Source: Senegalimassilia sp003474385
GTDB lineage: Bacteria > Actinomycetota > Coriobacteriia > Coriobacteriales > Eggerthellaceae
Length of the DNA: 64,000 nucleotides
Direction of reading: 5' to 3'
NCBI RefSeq assembly: GCF_003474385.1
Contig: NZ_QUCY01000006.1
Coordinates: forward strand, 38,096-102,095
This document shows positions 42,780-51,882 of this stretch, in pieces. Each line of letters starts with the position of its first letter. Within the stretch, counting starts at the first letter, position 1. A program made the translations under genes and the position numbers. The notes beneath the pieces were generated by a model. That model saw only the letters and a list, made by a program, of their open reading frames with translations, did no database searches and was not told the DNA's origin.

Positions 42780-45700
42780 CTATTCCGACCGCAGGGCCTC
42801 GACCGGGTCCTTTCGGCTGGCGGCGCTTGAGGGGATCAGGCCCGCCAGGAACGTAAGGAGCACGCTGATGCCCACGAGCACCACCGCCGCCTGCCAGGGC
42901 AGGATGGCCACATTGCGGACGTCGAACAGCGAGTACACGATGGCGTTGGCGGGAATGCAGGCAAGCGCGGTCAGCCCGATGCCGATGACGCCGGCCGTGA
43001 AGCCCACGATGATGGTCTCAGCGTTGAACACGCGGCTGATGTCGCCCTTGCTGGCGCCGATGGAGCGCAGAATGCCGATCTCCTTCTTGCGCTCGAGCAC
43101 GCTGATATAGGTGATCACCCCGATCATGATGGAGCTGACCACCAACGAGATGGCCACGAACGCCACCAGCACGTAGCTGATCATGTTCACAATGGTGGTG
43201 ACCGAGCTCATCAGCGCGCCCACGATGTCGGTGTAGCTGACCACCTTGCCCTCTTCGCCGTTCGACTCCATGCGGTCGTTGTAGCTGTCGAGGATGTCGA
43301 TGACGTTTTGCTTGCTGGGGAAATCCTTCGGATAGATGTCGATACTGGCAGGTTTGGCGTAATCGGCCCAGCCCAGCTTCTTCATGTTATTGTCGTAGCT
43401 GGACTGCTCGGTGGACATGAGGCTTGCCATGAGCTCGGCAAGCTCGTTCTCGTCCATGTTCATCTGGAAGGCGTCGGCGAACGCGGACTGGTCGATGCCC
43501 ATGGCGCTGGACATGTTGCCGGCAAGCCTGGTCATATACGAGTTCATCGCGGCGGACACCTGCTGCTGCATCGCGCTTGCGAACTGGGTCATCACCTGCG
43601 ACATGGCGCTTTGCATATACGTTTGCATAGCGGCGCCGAGCTGCGTTTGCAGCTGCGAGGAGATGGCCTGCGTCAACGCTGGGAGCAGCTGTTGCTGAAT
43701 CTGCTGGCCGATCTGCTGCGAAAGCTGATCGCGCAGCTGCTGCTCGATCTGGCCCGACATGCCGCTAAAGTCGATGGAACCAGCGATGACCTGCTGCATC
43801 GCCGCCTGCGTGGCTGGATCGGCCAGATACGCCGCCACAGCCGCATCGATACCGCCGCCCGCATATTCCGGATGCGCCGCCAGCCACGCGGGATACCCCT
43901 TCACGATGTCCATGATGCCGGCGGTGAGCGCATCGGTTTTGATGGTGGGCTGCACGCCGTCGAAGCTGATGTCCAGCCCGCTGAAGTCAAGGTTCAGCTT
44001 GCTTACGTCGATGGCGCTCGGGTCGATGCTGATGGAGGACGCATCGAAGGCGGGCAAGCTGGAAAGGTCCAGGTTCATGCCCGACAAATCCATGCTGGCG
44101 CCCAGATCGGCTCCCTGCAGCCCCGCGGCCAGCGCGCTCTGATCGAACGTGAAGGCGCTCTGCAGCTTCTGCCCGTCGATGGTGAACAGGCTTGACATAT
44201 CGAAGGCGTTGCCGTTTTTCTGGTCGCTTTCCTCATCGGCGAACGACTTGCCCGTGATCACGTTCGTCGCCGGGTTCGCCTTCTGGTCCTGCACGATCTG
44301 GGTGTTCCCCGCCTGGTCGATCAGGTGGTTCACCAAGCTTGAGGGGTAGTACAGCCCCGTTTGCAGGGAGGTGATCTTCGCGCCCTCCTTCGGCTTCACG
44401 ACGCCCGCGACCTTCAACGTTTCCCCGTTGTCCACCAGGTTCCTCATGTAGGCGTCGTCGCCGGATTTGTCCTTCCACACGCCGTATTCGTTATCGCGCT
44501 GGTAGAAGTCCGCGGCGTTCACCAGCTTGAAGGTGACGCCCATCAGGTCGTCGTAGGAAAACGACAGACTGTCGCTCGGCGCATTGACGGCTTCCTCGTT
44601 GGCGAAGGCGCGTACCATGCTCTCGAGCTCGGCGTGGTCGCGCAGGCCCATGGAATAGAGCATGAAATCGCTCACGCTGCCGCCCGGGGTGAGCACCAGC
44701 ACGATCTCGTCGTAGTTTTCGGGCCAATGGCCTGCCATAACGTCGTATTGGCCCTCGACCATGCCCATGTTGTCGGGCAGCTTGTAGAAGATGTTGGTGC
44801 TCATCATCGACGACATGATGCCGTTCGAAGCCGTGGAGGAGCCCAGGCCGATGCTGGCGAACGACTTGTCCGGGTTCACCTGATGCGCGCCGCCCGACGT
44901 GTCGGAGCTGAAGATCTGCGGCGTGACGCTGTAGCCATACTCGATGGAGCTCACATACGGCTCCACGCCCGATTCGCCCGAGTCAAGGTATTTCTTCAAC
45001 GACGCAAGGTCGTTGCTGCCGATGCTGTCGAAGGTGCTCGCGATCATCTTCGACTCGTGCACGAGCTTACCCGAATCGTCATCGGATGCGTCGTCCTGGG
45101 CCTTCTCCGACGACGAGCCATCCGAACCGCTACCCAGCCCCATCATACTGGTCATGTCGAACCCTTGGTCCTGGATCTGCAACGGGTATTCGGAAAGCGT
45201 CTCCTCTTCCACATTGGCGATGTAGCTGTTCACGCCGTTGGCCAGCGACAAGATGGCGGCGATGCCGATGATGCCGATGCTGCCCGCAAACGCCGTCATG
45301 AGCGTGCGGCCCTTCTTCGTGAGCAGGTTCTTAAACGACAGGGAGAGCGCCGTGAGGAACGACATGCTGGTGCGGCGAGCCTGCTTCGCGGCGCGGCGCG
45401 GGCCATTCTCGGCCGCCGGGTCGAACGGGCGGGTATCGTCACGGATGACGCCGTCGGCCAAGGTGACGATACGCGTAGCGTAGCGCTGCGCCAGCTCGGG
45501 GTTATGCGTAACCATGATGACCAGGCGGTCGTCGGCGATCTCGGTGAGCAGGTCCATGATCTGCACACTGGTCTTAGAGTCGAGCGCGCCCGTGGGCTCG
45601 TCGGCCAGCAAGATCTCGGGATCGTTGATAAGCGCACGGGCGATGGCAACGCGCTGCATCTGACCGCCGGAAAGCTGGCTGGGCTTTTTGCTCACGTGCT

Positions 45701-46097
45701 CGGCAAGTCCCACGCGGCCAAGCGCCTCGATAGCGCGCTGCCGGCGCTCGACCCGGGACACACCGGAAAGCGTGAGGGCCAGCTCGACGTTTTCCAGGAT
45801 GGTCTGGTGCGGGATAAGGTTGTAGGCCTGGAACACGAAGCCGATGCGGTTGTTGCGATACGCGTCCCAATCGCGGTCCTTGTAATCGCTTGTGGACACA
45901 CCGTCGATGAGCAGGTTGCCGCCGTCATAATGGTCGAGGCCGCCGATGATGTTGAGCATGGTGGTCTTGCCCGAGCCCGAAGGCCCCAGCACTGCCACGA
46001 ACTCGTTGTCGCGGAAGGCCACTGACACGTGATCGAGCGCGGTTTGCGTGAAGTCCGCAGTGGTGTAGGACTTGCACACGTTTATCAGTTGCAGCAT
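42780..46097 (-). CDS. MacB-like ABC transporter: ATPase-permease fusion with very large Gln-rich extracellular domain
   Basis: A single 1105-residue polypeptide. The N-terminal ATPase (1-235) has Walker A GPSGSGKTT, signature QLSGGQMQRVAIARAL and Walker B ILLADEPTGALD. A first transmembrane helix follows at about 270-290 (GSIGIIGIAAILSLANGVNS), then about 680 extracellular residues, and a C-terminal FtsX permease domain with three helices (about 970-1090). The extracellular part includes a Gln-rich helical or coiled stretch (about 760-860) dense in QQ pairs. Fused ABC-FtsX proteins of this type occur in Actinomycetota and Firmicutes; the partner and cargo are unknown. It is divergent from the M18 peptidase gene. 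Confidence 0.88.
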   Translation of the reverse strand: MLQLINVCKSYTTADFTQTALDHVSVAFRDNEFVAVLGPSGSGKTTMLNIIGGLDHYDGGNLLIDGVSTSDYKDRDWDAYRNNRIGFVFQAYNLIPHQTILENVELALTLSGVSRVERRQRAIEALGRVGLAEHVSKKPSQLSGGQMQRVAIARALINDPEILLADEPTGALDSKTSVQIMDLLTEIADDRLVIMVTHNPELAQRYATRIVTLADGVIRDDTRPFDPAAENGPRRAAKQARRTSMSFLTALSLSFKNLLTKKGRTLMTAFAGSIGIIGIAAILSLANGVNSYIANVEEETLSEYPLQIQDQGFDMTSMMGLGSGSDGSSSEKAQDDASDDDSGKLVHESKMIASTFDSIGSNDLASLKKYLDSGESGVEPYVSSIEYGYSVTPQIFSSDTSGGAHQVNPDKSFASIGLGSSTASNGIMSSMMSTNIFYKLPDNMGMVEGQYDVMAGHWPENYDEIVLVLTPGGSVSDFMLYSMGLRDHAELESMVRAFANEEAVNAPSDSLSFSYDDLMGVTFKLVNAADFYQRDNEYGVWKDKSGDDAYMRNLVDNGETLKVAGVVKPKEGAKITSLQTGLYYPSSLVNHLIDQAGNTQIVQDQKANPATNVITGKSFADEESDQKNGNAFDMSSLFTIDGQKLQSAFTFDQSALAAGLQGADLGASMDLSGMNLDLSSLPAFDASSISIDPSAIDVSKLNLDFSGLDISFDGVQPTIKTDALTAGIMDIVKGYPAWLAAHPEYAGGGIDAAVAAYLADPATQAAMQQVIAGSIDFSGMSGQIEQQLRDQLSQQIGQQIQQQLLPALTQAISSQLQTQLGAAMQTYMQSAMSQVMTQFASAMQQQVSAAMNSYMTRLAGNMSSAMGIDQSAFADAFQMNMDENELAELMASLMSTEQSSYDNNMKKLGWADYAKPASIDIYPKDFPSKQNVIDILDSYNDRMESNGEEGKVVSYTDIVGALMSSVTTIVNMISYVLVAFVAISLVVSSIMIGVITYISVLERKKEIGILRSIGASKGDISRVFNAETIIVGFTAGVIGIGLTALACIPANAIVYSLFDVRNVAILPWQAAVVLVGISVLLTFLAGLIPSSAASRKDPVEALRSE

Positions 46098-46326
46098 GCA
46101 GCCGCCTTTCGAATTTGAAGACAATCGCTATGATTATCCCCCTGCCGCGCGCCCCATCTGCCCGTTTTCGCGAAATGCGTGGAATCCGTTACCTTCTCCG
46201 CAAACCACAAACACAGCCAGCGCAGTTGTTGGCTTTCCCCGTTGCGCCCCTTCCCCGCCTAGCATGCCCGCCCCGGTTGGCGTACTATCGTCAGCGAGCA
46301 ACGATCCCCGAATGCAAGGAGCGTAT

Positions 46327-47733
46327 ATGGAACGCGAATCCGCGTGGAAACGCTACGATGAGGACCAGCTGGCCGAGCTCGAGCAGCTCGCCGCCGGCTA
46401 CATCGACTTCATCTCCGAGAACAAGACCGAGCGCGAGTTCTCCGCCGCAGCCATCCGCAGCGCCGAGGCCGCCGGCTACGAAAGCCTGGACACCGCCATC
46501 TCCGCAGGCCGCAAGCTTGCTCCTGGCGACAAGGTGTGGGCGACCATGCGCAACAAAGCCGTCATCCTGGTGCAGCTGGGCGCCCGCCCGCTGACCGACG
46601 GCATGAACATCCTTGGTGCGCACATCGACAGCCCGCGCCTGGACGTCAAGCAGAACCCGCTGTACGAATCCAGCGAGCTGGCCTTCATGGACACCCATTA
46701 CTACGGCGGCATCAAGCACTATCAATGGGTCACCGTCCCGCTGGCGCTGCACGGCGTGATCGCCAAGAAGGACGGCAGCGTGGTGGACGTGAAGATCGGC
46801 GAGGACGCCGACGATCCCGTTTTCTGCATCTCCGATCTGCTCATCCACCTGGCGAACCAGCAGATGGGCAAGAAGGCCAACGAGGTCGTTGAAGGCGAGG
46901 CGCTTGACATCCTGGTCGGCAACCGCCCGCTGGTGGTGCGCGACGAGGATGGCGAGGCCAAGGAGCAGAAGGACCCCGTGAAGGCCTTCGCCCTGAAGCT
47001 GCTTGCCGACAAATACGGCATCGAGGAAGAGGATTTCCTGTCCGCCGAGCTTGAGGTTGTGCCCGCCGGCCGCGCCCGCGACCTGGGCTTCGACCGCAGC
47101 ATGGTGCTGGGCTACGGCCAGGACGACAGCGTGTGCGCCTACACCTCGCTGGTAGCGCAGCTAGCCGTCGCCGGCGAGGAGCTCGACCGCGCCGCCGTGT
47201 GCGTGCTCGTGGACAAGGAGGAGATCGGCAGCGTGGGCGCCACGGGCATGGCCTCGCAGTTCTTCGAGAACACCATCGCCGAGATCATGGAGCTTGCCGG
47301 CGAGGGCGGCATGCTGCCGCTGCGCCGTGCACTGGCCGCATCCGCCATGCTCTCCTCCGACGTCTCCGCAGGCCTCGACCCCGCCTACGCCAGCGTGTTC
47401 GAGGCGAAGAACAGCGCATACCTGGGTCACGGCCTGGTGTTCAACAAGTACACGGGCGCTCGCGGCAAGTCGGGCAGCAACGATGCCCGCGCCGAGTACA
47501 TGGCGCGCATCCGCAAGATCATGGACGACGCCGGCGTGCAGTTCCAAACCTGCGAGCTGGGCAAGGTCGACGCCGGCGGCGGCGGGACCATCGCGTACAT
47601 CCCCGCCAAGTACGGCATGGACGTTATCGACTCCGGCGTGGCGGTCCTCTCCATGCACAGCCCCTGGGAGGCCACCAGCAAAGCCGACATCTACGAGGCC
47701 GAACGCGGATACGAGGCGTTCCTGCGCGCATAA
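46327..47733 (+). CDS. M18-family aminopeptidase
   Basis: Cytosolic dinuclear-zinc exopeptidase of 468 residues that releases N-terminal residues, preferring acidic ones in characterised relatives. Visible motifs: the first metal His and Asp in NILGAHIDSPRLDVKQNP, DKEEIGSVG with the catalytic Glu, SSDVSAGLDP with a bridging Asp, NKYTGARGKSG, and the C-terminal MHSPWEATS with a metal His. Start 46327 gives MERESAWKRYDED; the frame is open upstream to 46072 across the divergent ABC promoter, which is not coding. Confidence 0.93.
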   Translation: MERESAWKRYDEDQLAELEQLAAGYIDFISENKTEREFSAAAIRSAEAAGYESLDTAISAGRKLAPGDKVWATMRNKAVILVQLGARPLTDGMNILGAHIDSPRLDVKQNPLYESSELAFMDTHYYGGIKHYQWVTVPLALHGVIAKKDGSVVDVKIGEDADDPVFCISDLLIHLANQQMGKKANEVVEGEALDILVGNRPLVVRDEDGEAKEQKDPVKAFALKLLADKYGIEEEDFLSAELEVVPAGRARDLGFDRSMVLGYGQDDSVCAYTSLVAQLAVAGEELDRAAVCVLVDKEEIGSVGATGMASQFFENTIAEIMELAGEGGMLPLRRALAASAMLSSDVSAGLDPAYASVFEAKNSAYLGHGLVFNKYTGARGKSGSNDARAEYMARIRKIMDDAGVQFQTCELGKVDAGGGGTIAYIPAKYGMDVIDSGVAVLSMHSPWEATSKADIYEAERGYEAFLRA

Positions 47734-47793
47734 CGGGCAGTAGGTGCGAAAGCCGTTTCCGCACGCAACCTCGGAAAACCGTCGATAAACAGC

Positions 47794-47829
47794 AAGAAGC
47801 GCANNNNNNNNNNAGTCGCGGCGCTTCTT
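47794..47829. terminator. terminator hairpin containing an assembly gap
   Basis: Arms AAGAAGCGC (47794-47802) and GCGCTTCTT (47821-47829) are perfect complements, with T-rich sequence after. The ten N at 47804-47813 fall inside the loop. It lies between the convergent aminopeptidase and purB genes, where a bidirectional terminator is expected. Confidence 0.7.
47804..47813. other. assembly gap (10 N)
   Basis: Ten unspecified bases; ten is a common placeholder, so the true length may differ. Any reading frame through it is meaningless. Confidence 0.99.
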
Positions 47830-48002
47830 TATTCGCTAGTTTGTCACAAGCTGCATACGCACCCCGCGTGCCCATCGCCATCGGAGACGCTCAAGCAGCC
47901 TGCCAGCCATGACGCAAGCTTCCAACAGCGACGATATGCCCGCACGGCACCCGCCTTCACCGGCAGGCGACAAGACGGTCGCCGAAACGCGTGCAGTACC
48001 GT

Positions 48003-49346
48003 TTAGAACTCGAGGCCCTCCAGGCGCTTGAACACCTCGTCCTTGCGGGTCAGGAAGTCCCACGGATCGAAGATCTCGTCGAGCGTTTCCTTGGACAGCT
48101 TGGCCTCGGGGTCGTTCTCCAGGCGCTCGCGATACGTGGGGCCGTCCACCGCGTTCTGGATATCCTCCCACACGGCCATGGCGTTGCGCTGCACGATGAC
48201 GTACGCCTCCTCGCGCGTGATGCCCGTGTTCACCAGGGCCAGCAGCACCTTGCTAGAGAAGATGAGGCCCTTGGTGCGCCACACGTTGTGCTCCATCTTC
48301 GCCGGATAGGTTTGCAGGCCGTCCATAATCCACTGCATCTTGGCGAACATGTAGTCCAGCGCGGTGAAGCTGTCGGCCAGCGCCACGCGCTCGGTGCCGG
48401 AGTGGCTGATGTCGCGCTCGTACCACAGCGCCACATTGTCGAGCGCCACCTGAGCGTTCGCCTTCACGCAACGGGCAAGGCCGCACACGCGCTCGGCCGT
48501 GATGGGGTTGCGCTTGTGAGGCATGGCCGACGAGCCCTTCTGGCCCTTTTTGAACGGCTCCTCCGCCTCGATGACGTCGGTCTGCTGCAGCAGGCGCACC
48601 TGCATGGCGATGGACTCGAGCGTTGCGGCGGCGCAGGCCAGCGCGCACATGACCTGGGCGTGGCGGTCACGCGCCAATACCTGGGTGGACAGCGGGTCGG
48701 GCGTCAGGCCCAGCTTCTCGCACACGTACTTCTCAACATAGGGGTCGATGCTGGAGTACGTGCCCACCGCGCCGGAGATGGCGCCGGTCGCAGCGACCTC
48801 GCGAGCCTGCTCCAGGCGAGTCTGCGCGCGCTTGAGCGCCCAAGCCCAGCTGCCGAACTTCATGCCGAACGTCATGGGCTCGGCGTGGATGCCGTGCGTG
48901 CGGCCCACGCACAGGGTGTTCTGGAACTCGAACGCGCGACGCTTGCACGTCTCGCCCAGCTGCTTGACGTCATCCAGAATGATGTCGATAGCCTGCACGA
49001 TCTGGTACGACAGCGCGGTGTCGCCCAGGTCGGAGGAGGTCATGCCGTAATGCACCCAACGGCTGGGCTTTTCCTGGCCCTCGGGGACGTCGGCATCGAT
49101 GTACTCGGCCATGCACGTGGTGAAGGCGATGACGTCGTGGTTCGTGACCTTCTCGATCTCGTCGATGCGCTCAACCGTGAAGTCGGCGTGGTCGCGGATC
49201 CACTGCGCCTCCTCCTTCGTGATGCCGGCTTGGCCGAGCTCGGCCTGAGCCTCGCACGCCAGCACCTCGATTTCCTTCCAGATGGAGAACTTGTTCTGAA
49301 GCTCCCAGATGGCGCCCATAGCCGGGCGCGTGTAGCGGTTGATCAC
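48003..49346 (-). CDS. purB: adenylosuccinate lyase
   Basis: Cytosolic enzyme with two steps in purine synthesis: SAICAR to AICAR and adenylosuccinate to AMP. The 447-residue protein has the superfamily signature GSSAMPHKRNP and also VHYGMTSSDLGDTAL, CVGRTHGIHAEPMTFG and SHSGTERVALADS. The start is GTG at 49346, giving the usual INRYTRPAMGAIWE N-terminus, preceded by AAAGGGG. Monocistronic as far as visible. Confidence 0.97.
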   Translation of the reverse strand: MINRYTRPAMGAIWELQNKFSIWKEIEVLACEAQAELGQAGITKEEAQWIRDHADFTVERIDEIEKVTNHDVIAFTTCMAEYIDADVPEGQEKPSRWVHYGMTSSDLGDTALSYQIVQAIDIILDDVKQLGETCKRRAFEFQNTLCVGRTHGIHAEPMTFGMKFGSWAWALKRAQTRLEQAREVAATGAISGAVGTYSSIDPYVEKYVCEKLGLTPDPLSTQVLARDRHAQVMCALACAAATLESIAMQVRLLQQTDVIEAEEPFKKGQKGSSAMPHKRNPITAERVCGLARCVKANAQVALDNVALWYERDISHSGTERVALADSFTALDYMFAKMQWIMDGLQTYPAKMEHNVWRTKGLIFSSKVLLALVNTGITREEAYVIVQRNAMAVWEDIQNAVDGPTYRERLENDPEAKLSKETLDEIFDPWDFLTRKDEVFKRLEGLEF

Positions 49347-49552
49347 AACGACCCCTTTCGCGGTTGATAGTTGATGACCACATCATACCGTGCGCACATG
49401 CGGCTCGCCGGCACCGCGCGTGTTTCTGCAGATGGTTTACGTATGCCCGCGCCCCACCCCGCCTTTCGCGGATTCAGCATGTTCGTTCGCCGAATCATTC
49501 TCAGATATGATAAGATGCGCCTAGCTAGTTACTAGGTTTATTGGGGGGGATC

Positions 49553-50197
49553 ATGACGCTCGAAAACAAGGAGGGCCGCCAAGACGGCGCCCTTGAAGCA
49601 TGCAACGCCGAAGCCGCCAAGCACGAGGCAAGCGAGCAACTCAACGTGTTCGACAAGGGCCGCATGGAAGGACCCGATGCCGACAGCACCACGCACGGCA
49701 CCGTGCGCGCCGTCTGCGTGTCCAAGCGCAAGGGCACGCGCAAGACCGTGGTGGACGGCCCGGTGACCATCGAGGCCCATCACGGCGTCGCCGAGGACGC
49801 GCACGCCGGAGATTGGCATCGCCAAGTTTCGCTTCTGGCCTGGGAATCTATCAAGAAGGCCCAGGCGCGCGGCCTAGATGTGAAAGAAGGCGATTTCGCC
49901 GAGAACATCACCACCGAGGGCATCAACCTCATGGCGCTGCCGCTTGGCACGCAGCTCAAGATCGGCGACGATGTGCTGCTGGAGCTGTCGCAGCAGGGCA
50001 AGGTGTGCCACAAGAAGTGCGCGATCTTCTACCTGGCCGGTGATTGCATCTTCCCGCGCGAGGGAATCTTCTTCGTCGCCCTCACCGGCGGCAAGGTCAA
50101 GGCCGGCGACAGCATCGACGTGGTGAAGCTGGGCGACGGCACGTGCGAATACACGCCGCAGGAGGCCCTGGACGAGCTGGCGAACATGCCACGCTAA
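49553..50197 (+). CDS. MOSC-domain protein
   Basis: Protein of 214 residues. The first 50 residues are polar and rich in charged residues; the MOSC beta-barrel follows (about 50-195) with GTVRAVCVSKRKGTRK, EDAHAGDWHRQVSLL, GDFAENITTEGINL and KVCHKKCAIFYLAGDCIFP. The conserved Cys in that last segment is the expected sulfur-carrying or cofactor-binding residue. MOSC domains act in molybdenum-cofactor sulfuration or transfer, which fits a genome rich in Mo-enzymes, but here the gene stands alone. GGGGGGG precedes ATG 49553. Confidence 0.9.
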   Translation: MTLENKEGRQDGALEACNAEAAKHEASEQLNVFDKGRMEGPDADSTTHGTVRAVCVSKRKGTRKTVVDGPVTIEAHHGVAEDAHAGDWHRQVSLLAWESIKKAQARGLDVKEGDFAENITTEGINLMALPLGTQLKIGDDVLLELSQQGKVCHKKCAIFYLAGDCIFPREGIFFVALTGGKVKAGDSIDVVKLGDGTCEYTPQEALDELANMPR

Positions 50198-50362
50198 AGC
50201 TACGAAGCGCCAACCGCCGTGCGGGCACCCGCCAAGAGCCAACCCGCCCACCCACGAAGCAACCCGCTAGCCCACCTATCCGCACGCATGCAGACGCATG
50301 CCCACACCAGGGACGGCAGCTTCGCCGGTTTCGCCCCTGCGCTTCGATCTATCCTCATAACG

Positions 50363-50401
50363 CGAAAGGACCCGAAATGAAATCCATTTCGGGTCCTTTC
50401 G
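50363..50401. terminator. bidirectional intrinsic terminator between MOSC and trkA-like genes
   Basis: Perfect 17-bp stem CGAAAGGACCCGAAATG / CATTTCGGGTCCTTTCG with a 5-base loop. Confidence 0.85.
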
Positions 50402-50438
50402 TCAGGGGCTCGTTCCACATAAGCTCCCTATTCCGTTG

Positions 50439-51110
50439 CTACAAACCTTTGAACGCGGCGCGCACGGCGTCGATGACCTGGTTGTCCGTCACCACGATGG
50501 CCTTGTCGCCGGGGAACAGCACCGTGTCCTCGTTCACAACCTCCACGTTGTCGCTGGACGCAACCGCCGCGATGATGCTATCGGGAGGCAAGGGGATAGC
50601 GCCTGCCAGCACGCCGGCATCGTTGGAATGATGGCGCATGCGCGGGACGACCACCTCGGTCAGCATGACGTTGCCGTGCGTCAACGACGACACGACGCTC
50701 ACGCTGCCCAGCAGCGTCTCCTCCTCGATGAGGTTGGCGATGAGCGTGGTGGACGACACGCACTCGATGCCCACCTCGTGGAAGATGCGCAGATTCTTCG
50801 GGCTGTTCACGCGGGCGATGCAGCGCGGCACGTTGAACACGCGCTGGGCGATCTCGCACGAAACCAGGTTGTCGTCGTCCTGGCCCGTGGTGGCCACGAA
50901 CACGTCCGCGCGGCGGATTCCCGCGTCCTCCTGGTACTTCGAATCGCAGCCGTCGCCATGGATGACCAGGTAACGGCCCTGCAAAACCACCGACAAGCGG
51001 TCGGCCGTTTCCAGATCCTCCTCGATGATGGTCACATCGTTGCCGCTCTCAAGCAGCACGTTCGCCAGATATTCGCCGATTTTGCCGCCGCCGGCGATCA
51101 CTACGTACAT
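50439..51110 (-). CDS. TrkA-type RCK protein (potassium transport regulatory subunit), second of pair
   Basis: Cytosolic NAD(H)-binding regulator of K+ uptake, 223 residues. An N-terminal Rossmann domain has MYVVIAGGGKIGEYLANVLL (G-x-G-x-x-G) and IEEDLETADRL. A C-terminal TrkA_C domain (about 140-220) has GVLAGAIPLPPDSIIAAV and GDKAIVVTD. It is encoded 45 bases downstream of a second, similar gene. No TrkH- or KtrB-like channel gene lies in the window. Confidence 0.92.
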   Translation of the reverse strand: MYVVIAGGGKIGEYLANVLLESGNDVTIIEEDLETADRLSVVLQGRYLVIHGDGCDSKYQEDAGIRRADVFVATTGQDDDNLVSCEIAQRVFNVPRCIARVNSPKNLRIFHEVGIECVSSTTLIANLIEEETLLGSVSVVSSLTHGNVMLTEVVVPRMRHHSNDAGVLAGAIPLPPDSIIAAVASSDNVEVVNEDTVLFPGDKAIVVTDNQVIDAVRAAFKGL

Positions 51111-51155
51111 CAGCCAAACCTCCCCCGCTTCGCCGTCGGGCAAGCGGAAACCGCG

Positions 51156-51815
51156 TTAATCTTGAATGTACTTGCTGAATTGCCCGATGAGCTCGTGACG
51201 CACGCACGCCAACACCGAGTCCCCGTTGTACAGGATGGACTCGCGCGTGGGAATGGAACTGGCGCTGCCGTCGCCGCGCTCGAACGCCACGATGCGGATG
51301 TCGTGATCGCGTTCCATCTCCGCCACGCGGATGGTGTTTCGCTCGGACCAGCTCAGGTCAAGGGAGAAGCGCAGCACCTCGAACTCGCCGAACGTGTCCA
51401 GATGCGCGCCGTGTCCGGAAACAACCTTGCTGAACACGTCTTCGGCCACCAGCGATGTGCCGCACACATAATCGATGCCCAGCTGCATGTAAGCACGCTC
51501 ATGGTCGGGATTATACAGGCGCGCGATAACATGGGGAACGTCGAACAGGCGGCTTGCCACCTCGCAGCACATGAGGTTGGTGTTGTCCAGCTGCGTCACC
51601 GCCGCCACGACATCGCATTCATCGACGCCCGCCTTCTCCAGCGTTTCCTCGTCGAAGCCCACGCCCTGAATGGTGGATCCGTTGAAGTTGCGGCCCAAGT
51701 TGGCGAATGCGTCCACGTTGCGATCGATCACGCACACGTTGCTGCCGTTGTCCGACAGCATGTTGGCCAGCTGCGATCCCACGCGGCCGCAGCCCACCAC
51801 GATGACGTTGCTCAT
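51156..51815 (-). CDS. TrkA-type RCK protein, first of pair
   Basis: Protein of 219 residues with MSNVIVVGCGRVGSQLANMLSD for NAD binding, IDRNVDAFANLG with the acidic ribose-binding residue, and a C-terminal TrkA_C-like part (about 140-215) with RHELIGQFSKY at its end. The sequence is clearly different from the adjacent copy, so this is not a recent duplication. Such pairs of single-RCK proteins form Trk regulators together with one channel subunit in Coriobacteriia and Clostridia. Confidence 0.92.
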   Translation of the reverse strand: MSNVIVVGCGRVGSQLANMLSDNGSNVCVIDRNVDAFANLGRNFNGSTIQGVGFDEETLEKAGVDECDVVAAVTQLDNTNLMCCEVASRLFDVPHVIARLYNPDHERAYMQLGIDYVCGTSLVAEDVFSKVVSGHGAHLDTFGEFEVLRFSLDLSWSERNTIRVAEMERDHDIRIVAFERGDGSASSIPTRESILYNGDSVLACVRHELIGQFSKYIQD

Positions 51816-51854
51816 GCGAAAATCCTTCCCGAAGTTCACGCAACAGGATAACGC

Positions 51855-51878
51855 AAAAGGCGGCCCGCAGGCCGCCTT
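51855..51878 (-). terminator. intrinsic terminator of the lysozyme-like gene
   Basis: Stem AAGGCGGCC / GGCCGCCTT with a CGCA-type loop; TTTTGCG follows on the minus strand. Confidence 0.8.
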
Positions 51879-51882
51879 CGCG

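Noticed and set aside
44361..46025. 554-codon plus-strand frame opposite the ABC ATPase
   Set aside because: Shadow; the minus strand has all ABC motifs in frame.
47133..47912. Frame running through the N gap
   Set aside because: It is out of frame with the M18 peptidase and translates through unknown bases.
50439..51815. Recent tandem duplication of trkA
   Set aside because: The two proteins share only motif-level similarity.
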